Assembly: GCA_009884515.1 (NCBI GenBank)
Contig: RHHX01000002.1
Span: forward strand, 248,001-312,000
Direction of reading: 5' to 3'
Source: Candidatus Mycoplasma liparidae
GTDB lineage: Bacteria; Bacillota_I; Bacilli_A; Mycoplasmatales; Mycoplasmoidaceae
Length of the DNA: 64,000 bases
Part shown: positions 33,138 through 43,657 of the stretch, one piece after another
Layout of the letters: each line of letters starts with the position of its first letter
How positions within the stretch are numbered: position 1 is the first letter of the stretch
Notes under the pieces: model-generated
What the model was told of the DNA's origin: nothing
The model's database searches: none
Seen by the model: the letters and a program-made list of their open reading frames with translations, nothing else
Position numbers and translations under genes: made by a program

Positions 33138-34536
33138 TATTTTCACCATATTTTTGATCATTAAAATTTTCAATTGCTAAAGCAATATTTAAAACTATTT
33201 CATCATTAAAGTTTTTAGAAGTTATGTTAATTCCCAAGGGATTATTTAAATATTTAATAGCTGGAATTGTTATTGATGGTAATCCGGCAAAATTAGCAAT
33301 TTGTAATAAATCATCACAAAGATTACTATCTGAAAGATGATTCATAACGTCTTTCATTAATGGAGCTATTCTTGAAGCTCCTGGAATAATATAAGCATCA
33401 TATTGAGCCAATATTTTATTAACTTCATTAATAATTAATGTTCTTACTTTTTTAGATTTTTGATAAATATTTTCAAAGTTTTCACCAATAATACTATAGG
33501 CACCAATAATAAATCTTCTCTTTAATTGTTTACCTAATTTTTCAGTTCTATTTTTAATTATTAAATCCTGTCAATTTTGATAATCATTATTAAAATCACC
33601 AAAGGTAACTCCAGTTAAATTACTATAACAACTATAAGCTTCTGAATATGAAATTATTTTATAAATTGGATCTATTGCTTTAATTAATTCTTGATTAAAA
33701 TCAACTTCATCAATTAAGAACCCATTATTTTTTAATTCATCAAGATAATTGATAAAAATTTTTTTTTCATCATCAAGCATATATTTTAAACTTTGTTTAA
33801 TTACAGCAAGTTTTTTAGTTTTATCTGCTTTTAAATTTTTAAAGTTATATTTCTTATTTAAATCTATTGAAGTTAAATCTTTTTTATCAAACTGATTTAA
33901 TGTTGAAAAAACAATTGCTACATCAGTAATATATTTAGCAATAATTCCAACATGGTCCATTGAAGGTGCATATGGATAAACACCATATCTTGATATCATT
34001 CCATAACTTGGTTTAAAACCAACTATTCCTAAAAATGATGCTGGTTTTCTAATCGAATCTCCAGTATCAGTTGCAATTGCAAAAGAAACTAAATCTTTTT
34101 TTACCATAATTGATGAACCACTACTAGAACCACCAACAATTCTATCTTTATCAATTGGATTAATTAATTGACCAAATGCTGAAAATAATCCACTACCACC
34201 AAGACCAAACTCATCCATATTATCTTTTGTTAATAAATTAGCTCCTGTATTTTTTAATAATTCATAAACAGTTGCGTTATAGTTAGGAACATAGTTTTTT
34301 AAAAATAAAGAGCCGCCTGTTGTTAAAATATCTTTTGTTGCAATATTATCTTTTAAAGAATATAAAACTCCATTTAAAATATGATCAGTATTTATTTCAT
34401 TACTAATTAAGTTCTTATTTAATCAAGCATTATTATCATTATTTAAATTTTTTGAGATGCTTAAAAAATAGTCTTCTTTATTAAGAAGGCTATTTTTATA
34501 TTTGTCGTTTATTTTTAAAATGTTACTATTTTTCAT
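33130..34536 (-). CDS. gatA: Amidotransferase subunit A
   Basis: A 468-residue amidase-signature protein that releases ammonia from glutamine for GatB. The catalytic Lys is in LKDNIATKD (Lys62), the Ser cluster in VGGSSSGSS (137-142) and the nucleophile in DTGDSIRKPA (Ser161). GDS replaces the usual GGS next to the nucleophile, a mild departure. Start ATG 34536 overlaps the end of gatC by 11 bases and its stop overlaps gatB by 8, so the three subunits are made together. Confidence 0.96.
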
Positions 34537-34801
34537 CTCTTATTTCTAAAAAATTACCTTTAAAATTTTTTGTATTATTAAATACTCTTTCATCTGTTGT
34601 AATAAATTCATCATTATTTAAAATTGCATTTGATTTTTGATTAATAAAATCAGTAGGAATAATATTATCAGTGTTGATTTTTTTAATACTATCTAATAAA
34701 TTAATTATGGAATCAAACTCTTTTGATATTTTTTCAATTTCATCATTTGATAAATTAAAGTAACAATGAATAGCAATTTTTTCTAATTTTTTTTTTGACA
34801 T
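34526..34801 (-). CDS. gatC: Amidotransferase subunit C
   Basis: A 91-residue GatC with the IAIHCYFNLSNDEIEKISKE pattern near the N-terminus. It bridges GatA and GatB. It is the first gene of gatCAB, overlapping gatA by 11 bases. The ATG is at 34801 and ATCCTTTAAAG-type sequence upstream gives a weak ribosome site. Confidence 0.9.
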   Translation of the reverse strand: MSKKKLEKIAIHCYFNLSNDEIEKISKEFDSIINLLDSIKKINTDNIIPTDFINQKSNAILNNDEFITTDERVFNNTKNFKGNFLEIRDEK

Positions 34802-34824
34802 TATTTTATCCTTTAAAGATTAAA

Positions 34825-35724
34825 TTATAAAAATTTAACAGCTTCATTAAAAGCAGCAACACTAATTCTTCTTTGCTTAAGAACATTTGTTAGAGCATCG
34901 AAATATTTTTGTGAAGCTTCATTTAATTTTGGTGCTTCATTACTAGAAGCTAAATTAGCTTCGCCAGTATATGAATAAATACTGTCTTTTACAGTTAATT
35001 TATTGATAATTTTAATTTCAGAAGTTACAGTTATTGGAATAGTAAATGGTGTTGGTCCCGTTGTTGGAGATGGTGGTGTTCCTATATAAAATGGTTTATA
35101 AATTTCAGCAAAATTACTATTTGTTAAGTCATCTTGAGTAGCTAGTGAATATGTATTTCAAAATTTAAAATTAAGAGAACCTGCTATAGACATTGAAACT
35201 TTAAATGAAAGATCTTTTTCTGGATCAGGTTTTTTAGCTGGTGTGTGTTCTGCTTCAATTTTTTCAAGTCCATCATAAGTAAAATTAACATTTGATAATT
35301 TCAATGTAATAGCATATTTTCCTTCATTTAAAGGATTTGAAAAAATAGCAAATGGTTCACTTACTCTAGTATATTTATATTCAGAAAGTCTTCCATTTAG
35401 AGTCGAAGGTTGGGTTGCTTGAAATGAAGCAAATTGATCAATAAAAGTTAATAATGGTGTTGATAAAAGAGATGAAAATAAAAATGAATAATATTCTTTT
35501 GGACGTTTTTTATCAAGTACAGGATTTGGTTGTTGAATTCCTTCACTATTAACTAAAACTAGTTTTCCACCAAGATATTTATAATTTTTATCATCAATTG
35601 TCGAAGTAAAAGGAGTTTTACTAGGAGATTGAGCTGTACATGAAGTTAGTAAAAATAAAGGTACTAAACCAAGAAACGTTATAAACCCTAAAGCTATCTT
35701 TCTTTTAATGGTTAATTTGTGCAT
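34825..35724 (-). CDS. Lipoprotein of unknown function
   Basis: A 299-residue predicted lipoprotein. It has an N-terminal positive stretch, a hydrophobic span and the lipobox LLTSC (Cys about residue 29). The body is mostly beta-prone, with Pro/Thr-rich IGTPPSPTTGPTPF near 230, and ends in a helical segment (KYFDALTNVLKQRRISVAAF). The apparent break at about 35157 is a TGA read as Trp. No family is recognised. It lies between dnaB and gatC, 24 bases before the latter. Confidence 0.8.
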
Positions 35725-35772
35725 TTTAATCCTTTTGTTAAACTAATTATATAATAAAAAAATATTAAAAAA

Positions 35773-37107
35773 TTAATTTGATCTATTTTTAATTGATACA
35801 AATTTACCAATATCTTTTTTGAAAAGTAATTTAACATTACCAACAGCACCATTCCGATGTTTTGCTATATAAAAATTAACTGGAATAATATCATCACTAA
35901 CATTATCAACATCATGATTTAAGAAGGTAACAAGATCAGCATCTTGTTCAATTGAACCTGATTCTCTTAAATCAGAAAGCATTGGCTTTTTGTCTTCGCC
36001 TTTTCTTTCTTCAATTTTTCTTGATAATTGTGCAATTGCAATTAAAGGGCAATCATATGTTCTAGCAATTGATTTTAATGTTCTTGATATTTGAGATACT
36101 TCCTGTTGTCTGTTAGAACCAATTTTACTACTACCAGCTATTAATTGTAAATAATCAACAATAATTAATTTAATTTTTTTATCATTATGGATTTTTTGAA
36201 GTCTTGATTGGATATCTAAAATTGTTGGATTACTATCATCATCAATTTTAATATTTAGTTCTCCAATTTCTTTAGCAGCTGAATACATAATAAATTCTTC
36301 AGCTTCATTTCAAGTCCCGTTTGCTAATTTGGAAGAAGGGATTTCAGAATAGTTACTTAGTAATCTTTGCATTAATTGATTGCTACCCATTTCAAGAGAA
36401 AACATAACAGTAGTTTCATTAGGTTCTAATTCCTTTGAAGCATTTAATAAGAAGTTTAAAGCAAGTGCAGTTTTACCAATTGATGGTCTTGCTGCTAAGA
36501 TTATCAAATCACCATTTTGAAAACCATTAGTAATATTATCAATTTCGAAAAACCCAGAACTTGTTCCTGTTAATTTATTTTTATTTCCTCTAATTTGTTT
36601 TAGTTTTTCAATATAATTTTCTGAAATAGTTTTCATATCTAAAATACTAGAAGTTGATCTATTTTGAACAATTTGTAAAAATTCATTTTGAATGTTTCAA
36701 ATTAGATTAGAAAAATTTGAATCATCAATTTCAAGCAAAAGTAATTTTTCAGAGAAATCATTTAATGAATCAATCATGTAATTTGAAAACATTAAATCAA
36801 TATAAGAATCAAGATCAACTGTTGTTGTATATTGTTTCATAATATCTTTAATGAAAACATCAGGATTTTTAAAAGGAGCATCAGGATCATTTAAAATAAT
36901 TTGAGCTAAAATCAAATGATCTATTTTAATTTTATTTTTATCCATTTCTTTTATTTTAGAATAAATATAACAATTTTCTTCGCTTGTAAAGTGTTTTGGT
37001 TCTAATGATGAAAGTACTGTTAAAATACTATTTTTATCCATTAAAATAGTTGCAATAACAAAATTTTCAATGTTTTTTATTATTAGATTAGTTTTAAATT
37101 TTGGCAT
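35773..37107 (-). CDS. dnaB: Replicative DNA helicase
   Basis: A 444-residue DnaB-type helicase. The N-terminal domain spans about 1-105. The RecA-like motor has Walker A AARPSIGKTALALNF, IIVDYLQLI (Walker B) and QLSRKIEERKGEDKKPMLSD, then DADLVTFLNHD and KHRNGAVG near the C-terminus. It unwinds DNA at the fork as a hexamer. The ATG shares one base with the rplI stop (TAATG), as in many Firmicutes where rpsF-ssb-rpsR-rplI-dnaB are linked. Confidence 0.96.
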
Positions 37108-37550
37108 TATTCCTCACTAATTATTATGTCAATTTCAGCAACAACCTCTTTATATAAAAATAGTTTAATTTTGAATTCGCCAATTACTAAATCACTAAAA
37201 TTTTTAAACATGTATTTATTAATAGCTTTAAAATCATGTTTACTATTAATTTCAGAAATAATATTTTTTAAACTTATTTTATGAAAAGTAACACCATTGT
37301 TATTTTTTAAAGTAAAGTAGTATTTTTCTCTTTCTATTTCTAGTTTTAATAATTTATTTTCATTAATTTTAGCTTCTTCATCTAAAAATAAATCATCAAG
37401 TGTTTTTTCTAGAGTTTTTAAGGTTCCTTCTGAATACGTTATTGCTAATTTTTTCTTAATTAAAAAATTTCTAGCATAACCATCACTAACTTCTTTAATT
37501 TCATTTTTTTTACCAATATTTTCAACATCTGCTAATAAAATAATTTTCAT
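37107..37550 (-). CDS. rplI: Ribosomal protein L9
   Basis: A 147-residue L9. The start MKIILLADVENIGKKNEI, GYARNFLIKKKLA and the C-terminal domain with INSKHDFKAIN are those of the family. It binds 23S rRNA near the L1 stalk. The stop overlaps dnaB by one base. A hairpin with a T tract lies between rpsR and this gene. Confidence 0.95.
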   Translation of the reverse strand: MKIILLADVENIGKKNEIKEVSDGYARNFLIKKKLAITYSEGTLKTLEKTLDDLFLDEEAKINENKLLKLEIEREKYYFTLKNNNGVTFHKISLKNIISEINSKHDFKAINKYMFKNFSDLVIGEFKIKLFLYKEVVAEIDIIISEE

Positions 37551-37580
37551 GAATACTCCTTCATAAGTAAATATATTATA

Positions 37581-37620
37581 TAAAAAAAGATAGACTTTTT
37601 TATTATATAAATCTATCTTT
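37581..37620 (-). terminator. Intrinsic terminator/attenuator between rpsR and rplI
   Basis: On the minus strand a 9-base stem (37612-37620 with 37586-37594, AAAGATAGA) is followed by seven T. It lies 6 bases after the rpsR stop and may cut down transcription of rplI-dnaB relative to rpsF-ssb-rpsR. Confidence 0.7.
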
Positions 37621-37626
37621 CATCTT

Positions 37627-37854
37627 TTAATCTCTAACGAATGGTAATAAAGCTACTATTCTAGCTCTTTTAATCGCTGAAGAAATTCTTCTTTGGTGTT
37701 TAGCGCAAGCGCCAGATATTCTTTTAGGAGTTATTTTACCTAATAATGTTGTATATTTTTGAATTAAACGAACATCTTTATAATCGATATGCTCAACACC
37801 TTTTTTACATAATATACATACTTTTTTCTTTGGTCTTTTTTTATAAACTGTCAT
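37627..37854 (-). CDS. rpsR: Ribosomal protein S18
   Basis: A 75-residue S18 with CILCKKG, IDYKDVRLIQKYTTLLGKI and TPKRISGACAKHQRRISSAI, all in the family pattern. It forms a heterodimer with S6 on 16S rRNA. It is third in the rpsF-ssb-rpsR group. Confidence 0.97.
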   Translation of the reverse strand: MTVYKKRPKKKVCILCKKGVEHIDYKDVRLIQKYTTLLGKITPKRISGACAKHQRRISSAIKRARIVALLPFVRD

Positions 37855-37867
37855 TTTTGTCTTTCCT

Positions 37868-38332
37868 TTACTCTAAATCATTTTCTCAATCAAGTTTAGA
37901 AGTCAAAGTATCATCTTTTGCTTCTGTTTGAGTACTATTATTGTTATTATTAACGTATTGTGGTGTTTTATTACTATCATATGCTTGATAACTATTTTCA
38001 CTTGTTCTTCGTTCAGATTTACCGTAGTTTTTAATTTGATCGATAACAACTTCCATAATGTAAATTTTATTACCGTCTTTATTTATATAACTTCTTCTAA
38101 TTAATCTGCCATCAATAGAAACGAAACTACCTTTTTGTAAATTCTTAGAAATATAAATTGCAGTATTATTTCAAGCTACACAAGGAATAAAATAAGTTTC
38201 TCTTGAGTTTCTAGCATCATATACTGCAACAGATATTTTAACTAAACTAGAACCGGAATTATTATCTCTTGGTTCAAACTCTCTAAAATCAGGATCTTGT
38301 CCTAAATAACCTATTAAAACAACTTTATTCAT
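37868..38332 (-). CDS. ssb: Single-stranded DNA-binding protein
   Basis: A 154-residue SSB. The OB-fold begins MNKVVLIGYLGQDPDFR, with YFIPCVAWNNTAIYI and GSFVSIDGRLIRRSYIN in the middle. A disordered Asn/Gln/Thr-rich linker leads to an acidic tip ending in DWENDLE, not the DDDLPF of bacteria such as E. coli but with a similar charge. It starts 3 bases after rpsF. Confidence 0.93.
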
Positions 38333-38335
38333 GAA

Positions 38336-38797
38336 TTATTTATTACCAGAGTTAGAATAGTCTCTTTTTTCATAAGGTCTATTCATTCTATCTTCTTCTC
38401 TTCGTTTCAAATAGTCTTCTTGTCTCTTTTTAAATTCAATTTGTTTTTGAGCATAAATTTCAGAAGTTTTTTTATTACGTGCAATTTTTTTAGGATTAAT
38501 TGTTGCTCTATAACTATAATCTTTTTCAAGATTAATAATTAAATGTCTTAAAACTCTTTTATTAATAGTTGTAAGCCTTCTAAACTCATTAATACCAGCT
38601 ACATTTTCAGAATTAAAATTTAATTGAAAATAATGTCCTTTAGTATTTTTATTTATTTGGTATGCTAGTGGATTAAAACCTAATTTTGTTACTTCAATTT
38701 TTACATCTAAATTTTTAGATAGATCCATGCATAAATCATCAGCTTCTTTTTCATTTAAATTTTCTGAAATGATTAGCATAATTTCATATTTAGCCAT
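38336..38797 (-). CDS. rpsF: Ribosomal protein S6
   Basis: A 153-residue S6: the YEIMLIISENLNEKEA start, GFNPLAYQINKNTKGHYFQL and RVLRHLIINLEK. It has a basic C-terminal tail of about 50 residues (KKRQEDYLKRREED), long for the family but common in mycoplasmas. ATG 38797 is supported by GAGGAA seven bases upstream; an in-frame GTG at 38812 lies too close to that site. It heads the rpsF-ssb-rpsR operon. Confidence 0.96.
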   Translation of the reverse strand: MAKYEIMLIISENLNEKEADDLCMDLSKNLDVKIEVTKLGFNPLAYQINKNTKGHYFQLNFNSENVAGINEFRRLTTINKRVLRHLIINLEKDYSYRATINPKKIARNKKTSEIYAQKQIEFKKRQEDYLKRREEDRMNRPYEKRDYSNSGNK

Positions 38798-38867
38798 TTT
38801 AAAATTCCTCACTTGTGGATAAAACCCAATAGGGTAAGATTGTAGAATTATTTAATTTTACATAAAA

Positions 38868-38876
38868 ATTATAACA
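38868..38876 (-). promoter_or_regulatory. Extended -10 promoter of the rpsF operon
   Basis: TGTTATAAT on the minus strand (38876-38868) is a full extended -10. It gives a leader of about 63 bases with a small ACCC-TATT-GGGT hairpin (about 38825-38836). The same TGTTATAAT occurs ahead of rplM. Confidence 0.65.
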
Positions 38877-38887
38877 TATAAACAAAA

Positions 38888-38918
38888 AAAAATATCAATT
38901 ATTTAAATTGATATTTTT
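38888..38918 (-). terminator. Terminator after the unknown 152-residue gene
   Basis: Thirteen-base arms (38888-38900 and 38906-38918) with an ATTTA loop, with A/T tracts at the ends. It follows the stop at 38935 and separates it from the rpsF promoter. Confidence 0.75.
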
Positions 38919-38934
38919 AATAATAATTTAAAAA

Positions 38935-39393
38935 TTAAACTTTTTTATTATTTTCAGCTTGAACTTTAAATTTAGCAACTTTAGCTGGATCTGGTTCATT
39001 TCATAATTTAGTAAGTTTACTTTTTCATTCAGAAAATTTACCAGCAAATTTTTTGTTAGCACTAGAGAAGAAGTTAATAGCTTTATTAGACATTTGACCA
39101 ATTGCTGATCCATCATTTCTTTTAGTAACAATAAGAGAACTCATTTTACCAAGAAAACCACTAGCAACATCAGAACCTTGAATTTTTTTGTATTCTTCAA
39201 ATAATTTTGGAGCTTCAGCTAATAATTTTTGTTCTTCAGGTGTAATTCCTAAAAATACTTTTTCATCAACATATTCAACTTTAATAGGTTTACCATTAAT
39301 AGTAATAGCTTGTGTTTGTCCTCTAAAAATTCCTAATGCTCTAGCATCATTTTCATCAATATAGATTGTATCTGATTTCATTTGTTCAGCCAT
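38935..39393 (-). CDS. Conserved-looking hypothetical protein, 152 residues
   Basis: A hydrophilic protein with no signal or membrane span; several TGA codons are read as Trp near the C-terminus. The N-terminal half is beta-rich (DTIYIDENDARALGIFRGQT, ITINGKPIKVEYVDEKVF). The rest is Lys-rich and helical. A clear AAGGA site lies before ATG 39393. It lies between the divergent reductase gene and rpsF. No family is recognised. The regular composition and RBS argue that it is real. Confidence 0.8.
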
Positions 39394-39475
39394 AATTCAT
39401 TCCTTTTTTTATTTATAATATATATTATACATAAATATTGATTAAAATATTATTTTATAATAAAAAGGCACAAAT

Positions 39476-40414
39476 ATGACTAAAAATAAGTTTGATGTTC
39501 TGGTATTAGGAGCTGGTCCTGTTGGAATATATACAACATATATCGCAACTTTATATGGTCTTAAAACTTTATTAATTGAAAAAGACCCTAATATTGGTGG
39601 AGAACCTTTTCATAAATATAGTTCAAAAGAAATTTATGATATTCCAGGAATGGTTGGGATTACCGGATATGATTTAATCAGAAATTTAGAAGATCAATTA
39701 ATTTCTCAAAAAGAAAATTATCAACTAATTACTAATACTGAAATTATTGATATTAATTTCATTGATGAAGAAACTTATGAACTAGTAGATTCTAATAATA
39801 ATAAGTTTTATACGGAAAATATTATTATTGCAATTGGCAATGGTTCATATAAACCGAAAGAATTTATCATCAAATCAGATATTGATTATTCTAACCAGAT
39901 ATTTTATTATATTAGTGATAAAGATATTAAAATTAATGATGAAAAACTTGTTATTTTAGGCGGGGGAGATTCTGCTATTGATTGTTTGCTTCATTTTAAA
40001 AAAAGAAATTTAATTTTGATTCATCGAAGTGAAGAATATAAAGCTAATCCAAAAAATTTAGCTTTATTAAAAAAATTAAAAAACATTGAATTTATTCAAA
40101 ATCAAAAAGTTATTGAACTTAAAGATCAAAAAATTATTTTAGATGATGGTAGAGCTGTTACTTTTGATAAAATATTTGTTTTTTATGGAAGTAATTATTT
40201 ATCTAATTATTCTCATAAACCAAATTGATGAAAATTTGGTAATTACATTGAAACAAATGAGTTAAGAGAAACTACTATGAAAAATATTTATGCTGCTGGT
40301 GATATTGTTTATAAAAAATATCAAAAGAATAATATTATTTCTGGTATGGTTTATGGCATTGATATTATCAATAATATAATTAAAAAGAATAAAAAAAAAG
40401 TAACTAATAAATAG
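39476..40414 (+). CDS. NAD(P)/FAD-dependent oxidoreductase (TrxB / ferredoxin-NADP reductase-like)
   Basis: A 312-residue flavoprotein. The N-terminal FAD fold has VLGAGPVGIYTTY (about 11-23), a second nucleotide site is seen as LGGGDSAIDCLLHF, and the C-terminal FAD motif is IYAAGDI. The CxxC of thioredoxin reductase is absent: its place holds GGGDSAIDC without the first Cys, so it fits the YumC-type ferredoxin/flavodoxin-NADP reductases. It likely supplies reducing power from NADPH. It is single, with its own terminator overlapping the last codons. Confidence 0.88.
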
Positions 40415-40427
40415 TTACTTTTTTTTT
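40391..40427. terminator. Bidirectional terminator reductase / rplL
   Basis: The stem GTAACT/AGTTAC (40400-40405 and 40413-40418) is extended by 9 A paired to 9 T. It includes the last residues and stop of the reductase, and rplL ends 11 bases further on the other strand. Confidence 0.85.
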
Positions 40428-40437
40428 ATTGAATTAA

Positions 40438-40806
40438 TTATTCAAAAACAACTTTAGCGCCAGCATCTTCGAATTTTTTCTTGATAACTTCAGCTTCTGC
40501 CATTTTAACATTTTCTTTAATAACAGAAGGAGTTGCATCAACTAATTTCTTAGCATCCATTAATCCTAAAGTATCGTTAACTTCTCTAACTATTTTAATA
40601 ACAGAAACTTTATTAGTTCCAGTTTCTACTAATTTAATATTAACTTCACTTGGTGCTTCAGTAGCAGCTGCACTAGCTGCAGCAGCAACTGGTGCAACAG
40701 CTGAAACTCCAAATTCAGTTTCAATACTTTTGATTAAATCATGAATTTCAATAATAGTCATTTCTTTTAAACAAGTAATGATATCTTCTTTTTTTATTTT
40801 AGCCAT
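40438..40806 (-). CDS. rplL: Ribosomal protein L7/L12
   Basis: A 122-residue L7/L12: N-terminal dimer helix (EDIITCLKEMTIIEIHDLIK), the Ala-rich hinge (VAAAASAAATEA) and the C-terminal domain with NKVSVIKIVREVNDTLGLMD. It forms the stalk that recruits translation factors. ATG 40806 is preceded by AAGGAGA. It lies 10 bases after rplJ, and its amount is set together with L10. Confidence 0.97.
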   Translation of the reverse strand: MAKIKKEDIITCLKEMTIIEIHDLIKSIETEFGVSAVAPVAAAASAAATEAPSEVNIKLVETGTNKVSVIKIVREVNDTLGLMDAKKLVDATPSVIKENVKMAEAEVIKKKFEDAGAKVVFE

Positions 40807-40816
40807 ATTGGTCTCC

Positions 40817-41305
40817 TTATTTTGTTTTGGTATCAGCAACGGCTTTAAGACCGTACATGAAATTTTTAATTGGTGATTCTAAACAAGATAATAACATTGA
40901 GTATAATCCATTTCTACTTGGGATTTGTGCTAATGCAATAACTTGTTCAGCATCAATATATTTCTTTTCAAAATATCCGCCTTTAATGATTACAAAATTA
41001 TATTCTTTTGTAATATCAACAATATTTTTGAAAACAGAAAGTTCGTCTTCTAAACCAACAATAATTGCATTAGGTCCAGAAATTTTTTCAAATTCTGAAA
41101 TTTTAAGTTCAATAGCAGCTCTTCTTAAAATGTTATTTTTAACAATCACTGTTTTAGAACCATCAGCAGTATTTTTACTTCTTAATGATGTCATTGTTCG
41201 AGCTGTTAAGCCACGATATTCAAAAACTACAAACGATTTGCAATTTGTCATTAAAGTTGAAAGATCAGAAACTTGTTTCTGTTTACTTACAATAATATCT
41301 TTCAT
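40817..41305 (-). CDS. rplJ: Ribosomal protein L10
   Basis: A 162-residue L10 with FVVFEYRGLTARTMTSLRSK, NAIIVGLEDE, FVIIKGGYFEKKYID and a C-terminal helix for L12 dimers. ATG 41305 follows AGGAGAGATA. The 5' leader folds as an L10 leader (see 41322-41436), so excess L10-L12 should shut off its own translation. Confidence 0.96.
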   Translation of the reverse strand: MKDIIVSKQKQVSDLSTLMTNCKSFVVFEYRGLTARTMTSLRSKNTADGSKTVIVKNNILRRAAIELKISEFEKISGPNAIIVGLEDELSVFKNIVDITKEYNFVIIKGGYFEKKYIDAEQVIALAQIPSRNGLYSMLLSCLESPIKNFMYGLKAVADTKTK

Positions 41306-41321
41306 TATCTCTCCTATTTTT

Positions 41322-41436
41322 AACAATCAACCCAAAATATACTTATCAATAAATATAAGAAGGTAAATCATTTAAAATAAAATAATTACCTAAATAACAA
41401 ATTAAGCAAAAGCAGTTATTTTCTTTGGTGATTGTT
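41322..41436 (-). promoter_or_regulatory. L10 leader, autoregulatory mRNA structure
   Basis: The transcript ahead of rplJ can close by an 8-base helix, AACAATCA (41436-41429) with TGATTGTT (41329-41322). Inside are three hairpins: AAATAAC/GTTATTT, GGTAA/TTACC and CTTAT/ATAAG. A stem-closed multi-branch loop just ahead of the RBS is the layout of the L10(L12)4-binding leader. The fold is read by eye; it has not been computed. Confidence 0.7.
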
Positions 41437-41442
41437 ATAAAC

Positions 41443-41448
41443 ATTATA
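41443..41448 (-). promoter_or_regulatory. -10 box of the rplJ-rplL operon
   Basis: TATAAT on the minus strand, placed about seven bases ahead of the 5' end of the L10 leader. The spacing fits a transcript that starts at the leader. The -35 region would lie in the last codons of rnr, and no strong match is seen there. Confidence 0.6.
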
Positions 41449-41473
41449 CATAAAAATTAAATTTTGAAATTAA

Positions 41474-43639
41474 TTAGTTAACAATTTCAAAAGTAATTTG
41501 TGAAGTTAAAAGATCTGTATCTTTTACTTTAACTTTAACTTTTTGACCATAAGTAAATTGCTTATTAGTTTTAGAACCAATAATTACACCATTTTGTTCA
41601 TCATATTTATAAAAATCATCACCAATATTTTTAATTAATACTAAGCCTTCAATTGTATTTTCAAGTTCAACATAAAATCCAAATGATTTAATTGTTGATA
41701 TATGTCCAATAAATTCTTCACCAATTTTTTTAGACATATATTGGGTTGCTTTATGATCATTAACATCTCATTCACATTTAGCAGCATTTTTTTCAGTAAT
41801 AGTACAACTTTCAGTTAATTCTTTTAATGAAAGTTTAAATTTATTTCTTTGAGCATCAGTATATTTTTCAGGAGTAAAAAGATACATTCAAAATAAACGG
41901 TGAACAATTAAATCTGGATATCTTCTAATTGGAGATGTAAAGTGTGTATATTGCTTTGAAGCTAAACCAAAGTGACCAATATTATCAATTGAATAAATTG
42001 CTTTTTGCATGGATCTTAGTAATAATTTACTAATTAAGTTAATGTTTTCATTTCCCTGATTATTTTTAATAATATTAGCTAATTTTTTAGGAGTAATATT
42101 TTCAGGTAGTAAGTCATCTTTTTGATATTTAATTCTTAAATTTCTTGCTTCAATGTTTAAGTTTTTTAAATTAGCTTTTTTAGGTGTGTCATGAATTCGA
42201 TAAATAAAAGGAATTTTTAACTCATCAGCTTTAATAGTAACTCCTTCATTAGCAGCAACCATAAAGTTTTCAATCATTTGTTGAGCTTGACCTGATTTTT
42301 TAATAATAAGGTCAATTGGAAAACCTTCATCATCTAAAACAAATAATTTTTCTTTAATATCAAAATTAATATAACCTTCGTTTTCTTTTTTCTTACTTAA
42401 TATTTTGTGTAGTTCTCTTGCATCATTTAAAACAGTAATAATGTCTTCATCATATTTTTTTGAATTAAGATTAGTTTTAAAATATTCATTTACTTCATCA
42501 TAACTAAATCTTTGTTTAGGAATTATTTTAGATGGATAAAGATTGATGTTTTTAAATTCACCATCTAAACCAATAATAATATCAACAGTTAAGGTATTTT
42601 TTTCTTCATTAGGGTTTAGTGAGCAAATATCATTTGATATTTTATGAGGAAGCATTGGAATTACTCTGTCTATTAAATAAACAGATGTGCCTCTTCTAAT
42701 ACTTTCATGATCAATTAAACTATCAAATTCAATATAACTACTAACATCAGCAATCGAAACGCTTAAAAGAAAATCTTTTTCATTTTTTTTAACATAAATA
42801 GCATCATCTAAATCTTTAGCAGTTTCAGGATCAATTGTAATAATATTAAGATGTGATAAATCAATTCTAACTTTTTCACTACCAATTTTTGAAAAATCAA
42901 CATTACTTAAATAATCAAGTGCTTCTTGATTAAATTCAGGATCAATATTGTTCTTATAGACATATTTTAAAATATCCATTCCAACATCATTAATATGACC
43001 AATAATCTTTTTCAAAGTAGCTTTTGCTATTTTCTTTTCTTCATCAAAATAATTAACTTCAAAAAGGATTTTATGACCATTAACTAAATCATCATTATCA
43101 AGTTGTAAATCGATTTTAAAATACATTTTTAAATCATCTAATAAAACATTATGAGTATTTCCGATTAATTGAAATGTACCAACAAAAACATTTCTATCTC
43201 TTTCAATAACTTCTTTAATAACTCCGTGTTGCATATTGTCTTTTTTAGAAAAAGAATCAGTTTTATAAAAAGTAACAATATCGTTATTTAAAGCTCCAGA
43301 AAGATTAGAAAAATGCACAAAATAAGTTTTTTCATCTTCTTTTGAAACAACATAACCATCAAGGTTTTTATTTAGAGAAATTTTCCCTTCAAAAAATTTT
43401 GAATTATCTATTTTTCCAGTTTTATAACTTAATAATAAATTGCCATTAAAAGTAGTTTTAATTTGTTTTTCAGCAATAAGTTCTTCACTTAATTTAGAAA
43501 TGTAATTTCGATTTATTCTAGAATGCTTTTCAGTCATTTTTCTAATTAAAATAAACAAAGGCAATGGTCGGTCATTTTCTTTTTTTAAAATTTCAATTAT
43601 TTCATTTTTATAAAAAGATTTATCAAATGATTGAGTCAT
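41474..43639 (-). CDS. rnr: Ribonuclease R
   Basis: A 721-residue RNB-family 3'-5' exoribonuclease. It has an N-terminal winged-helix-like start, cold-shock domains, the RNB core with TIDPETAKDLDDAI (metal-binding Asp residues) and RRGTSVYLIDRVIPMLP, then FTSPIRRYPDLIVHR, and a C-terminal S1 domain (IGEEFIGHISTIKSFGFYVE). The break at about 41738-41887 consists of Trp codons only. It degrades structured RNA and assists trans-translation with SmpB, which is encoded in the same window. Confidence 0.96.
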
Positions 43640-43657
43640 AATATATAATTTCTTTCT

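Noticed and set aside
38798..38862. S6:S18-binding leader before rpsF
   Set aside because: Only a 4-base ACCC/GGGT hairpin is seen; I could not place the conserved bulge, so it is not annotated as that motif.
40827..41366. A 179-codon open frame on the plus strand across rplJ and its leader
   Set aside because: It is the antisense shadow of rplJ, has no RBS and runs through the L10 leader.
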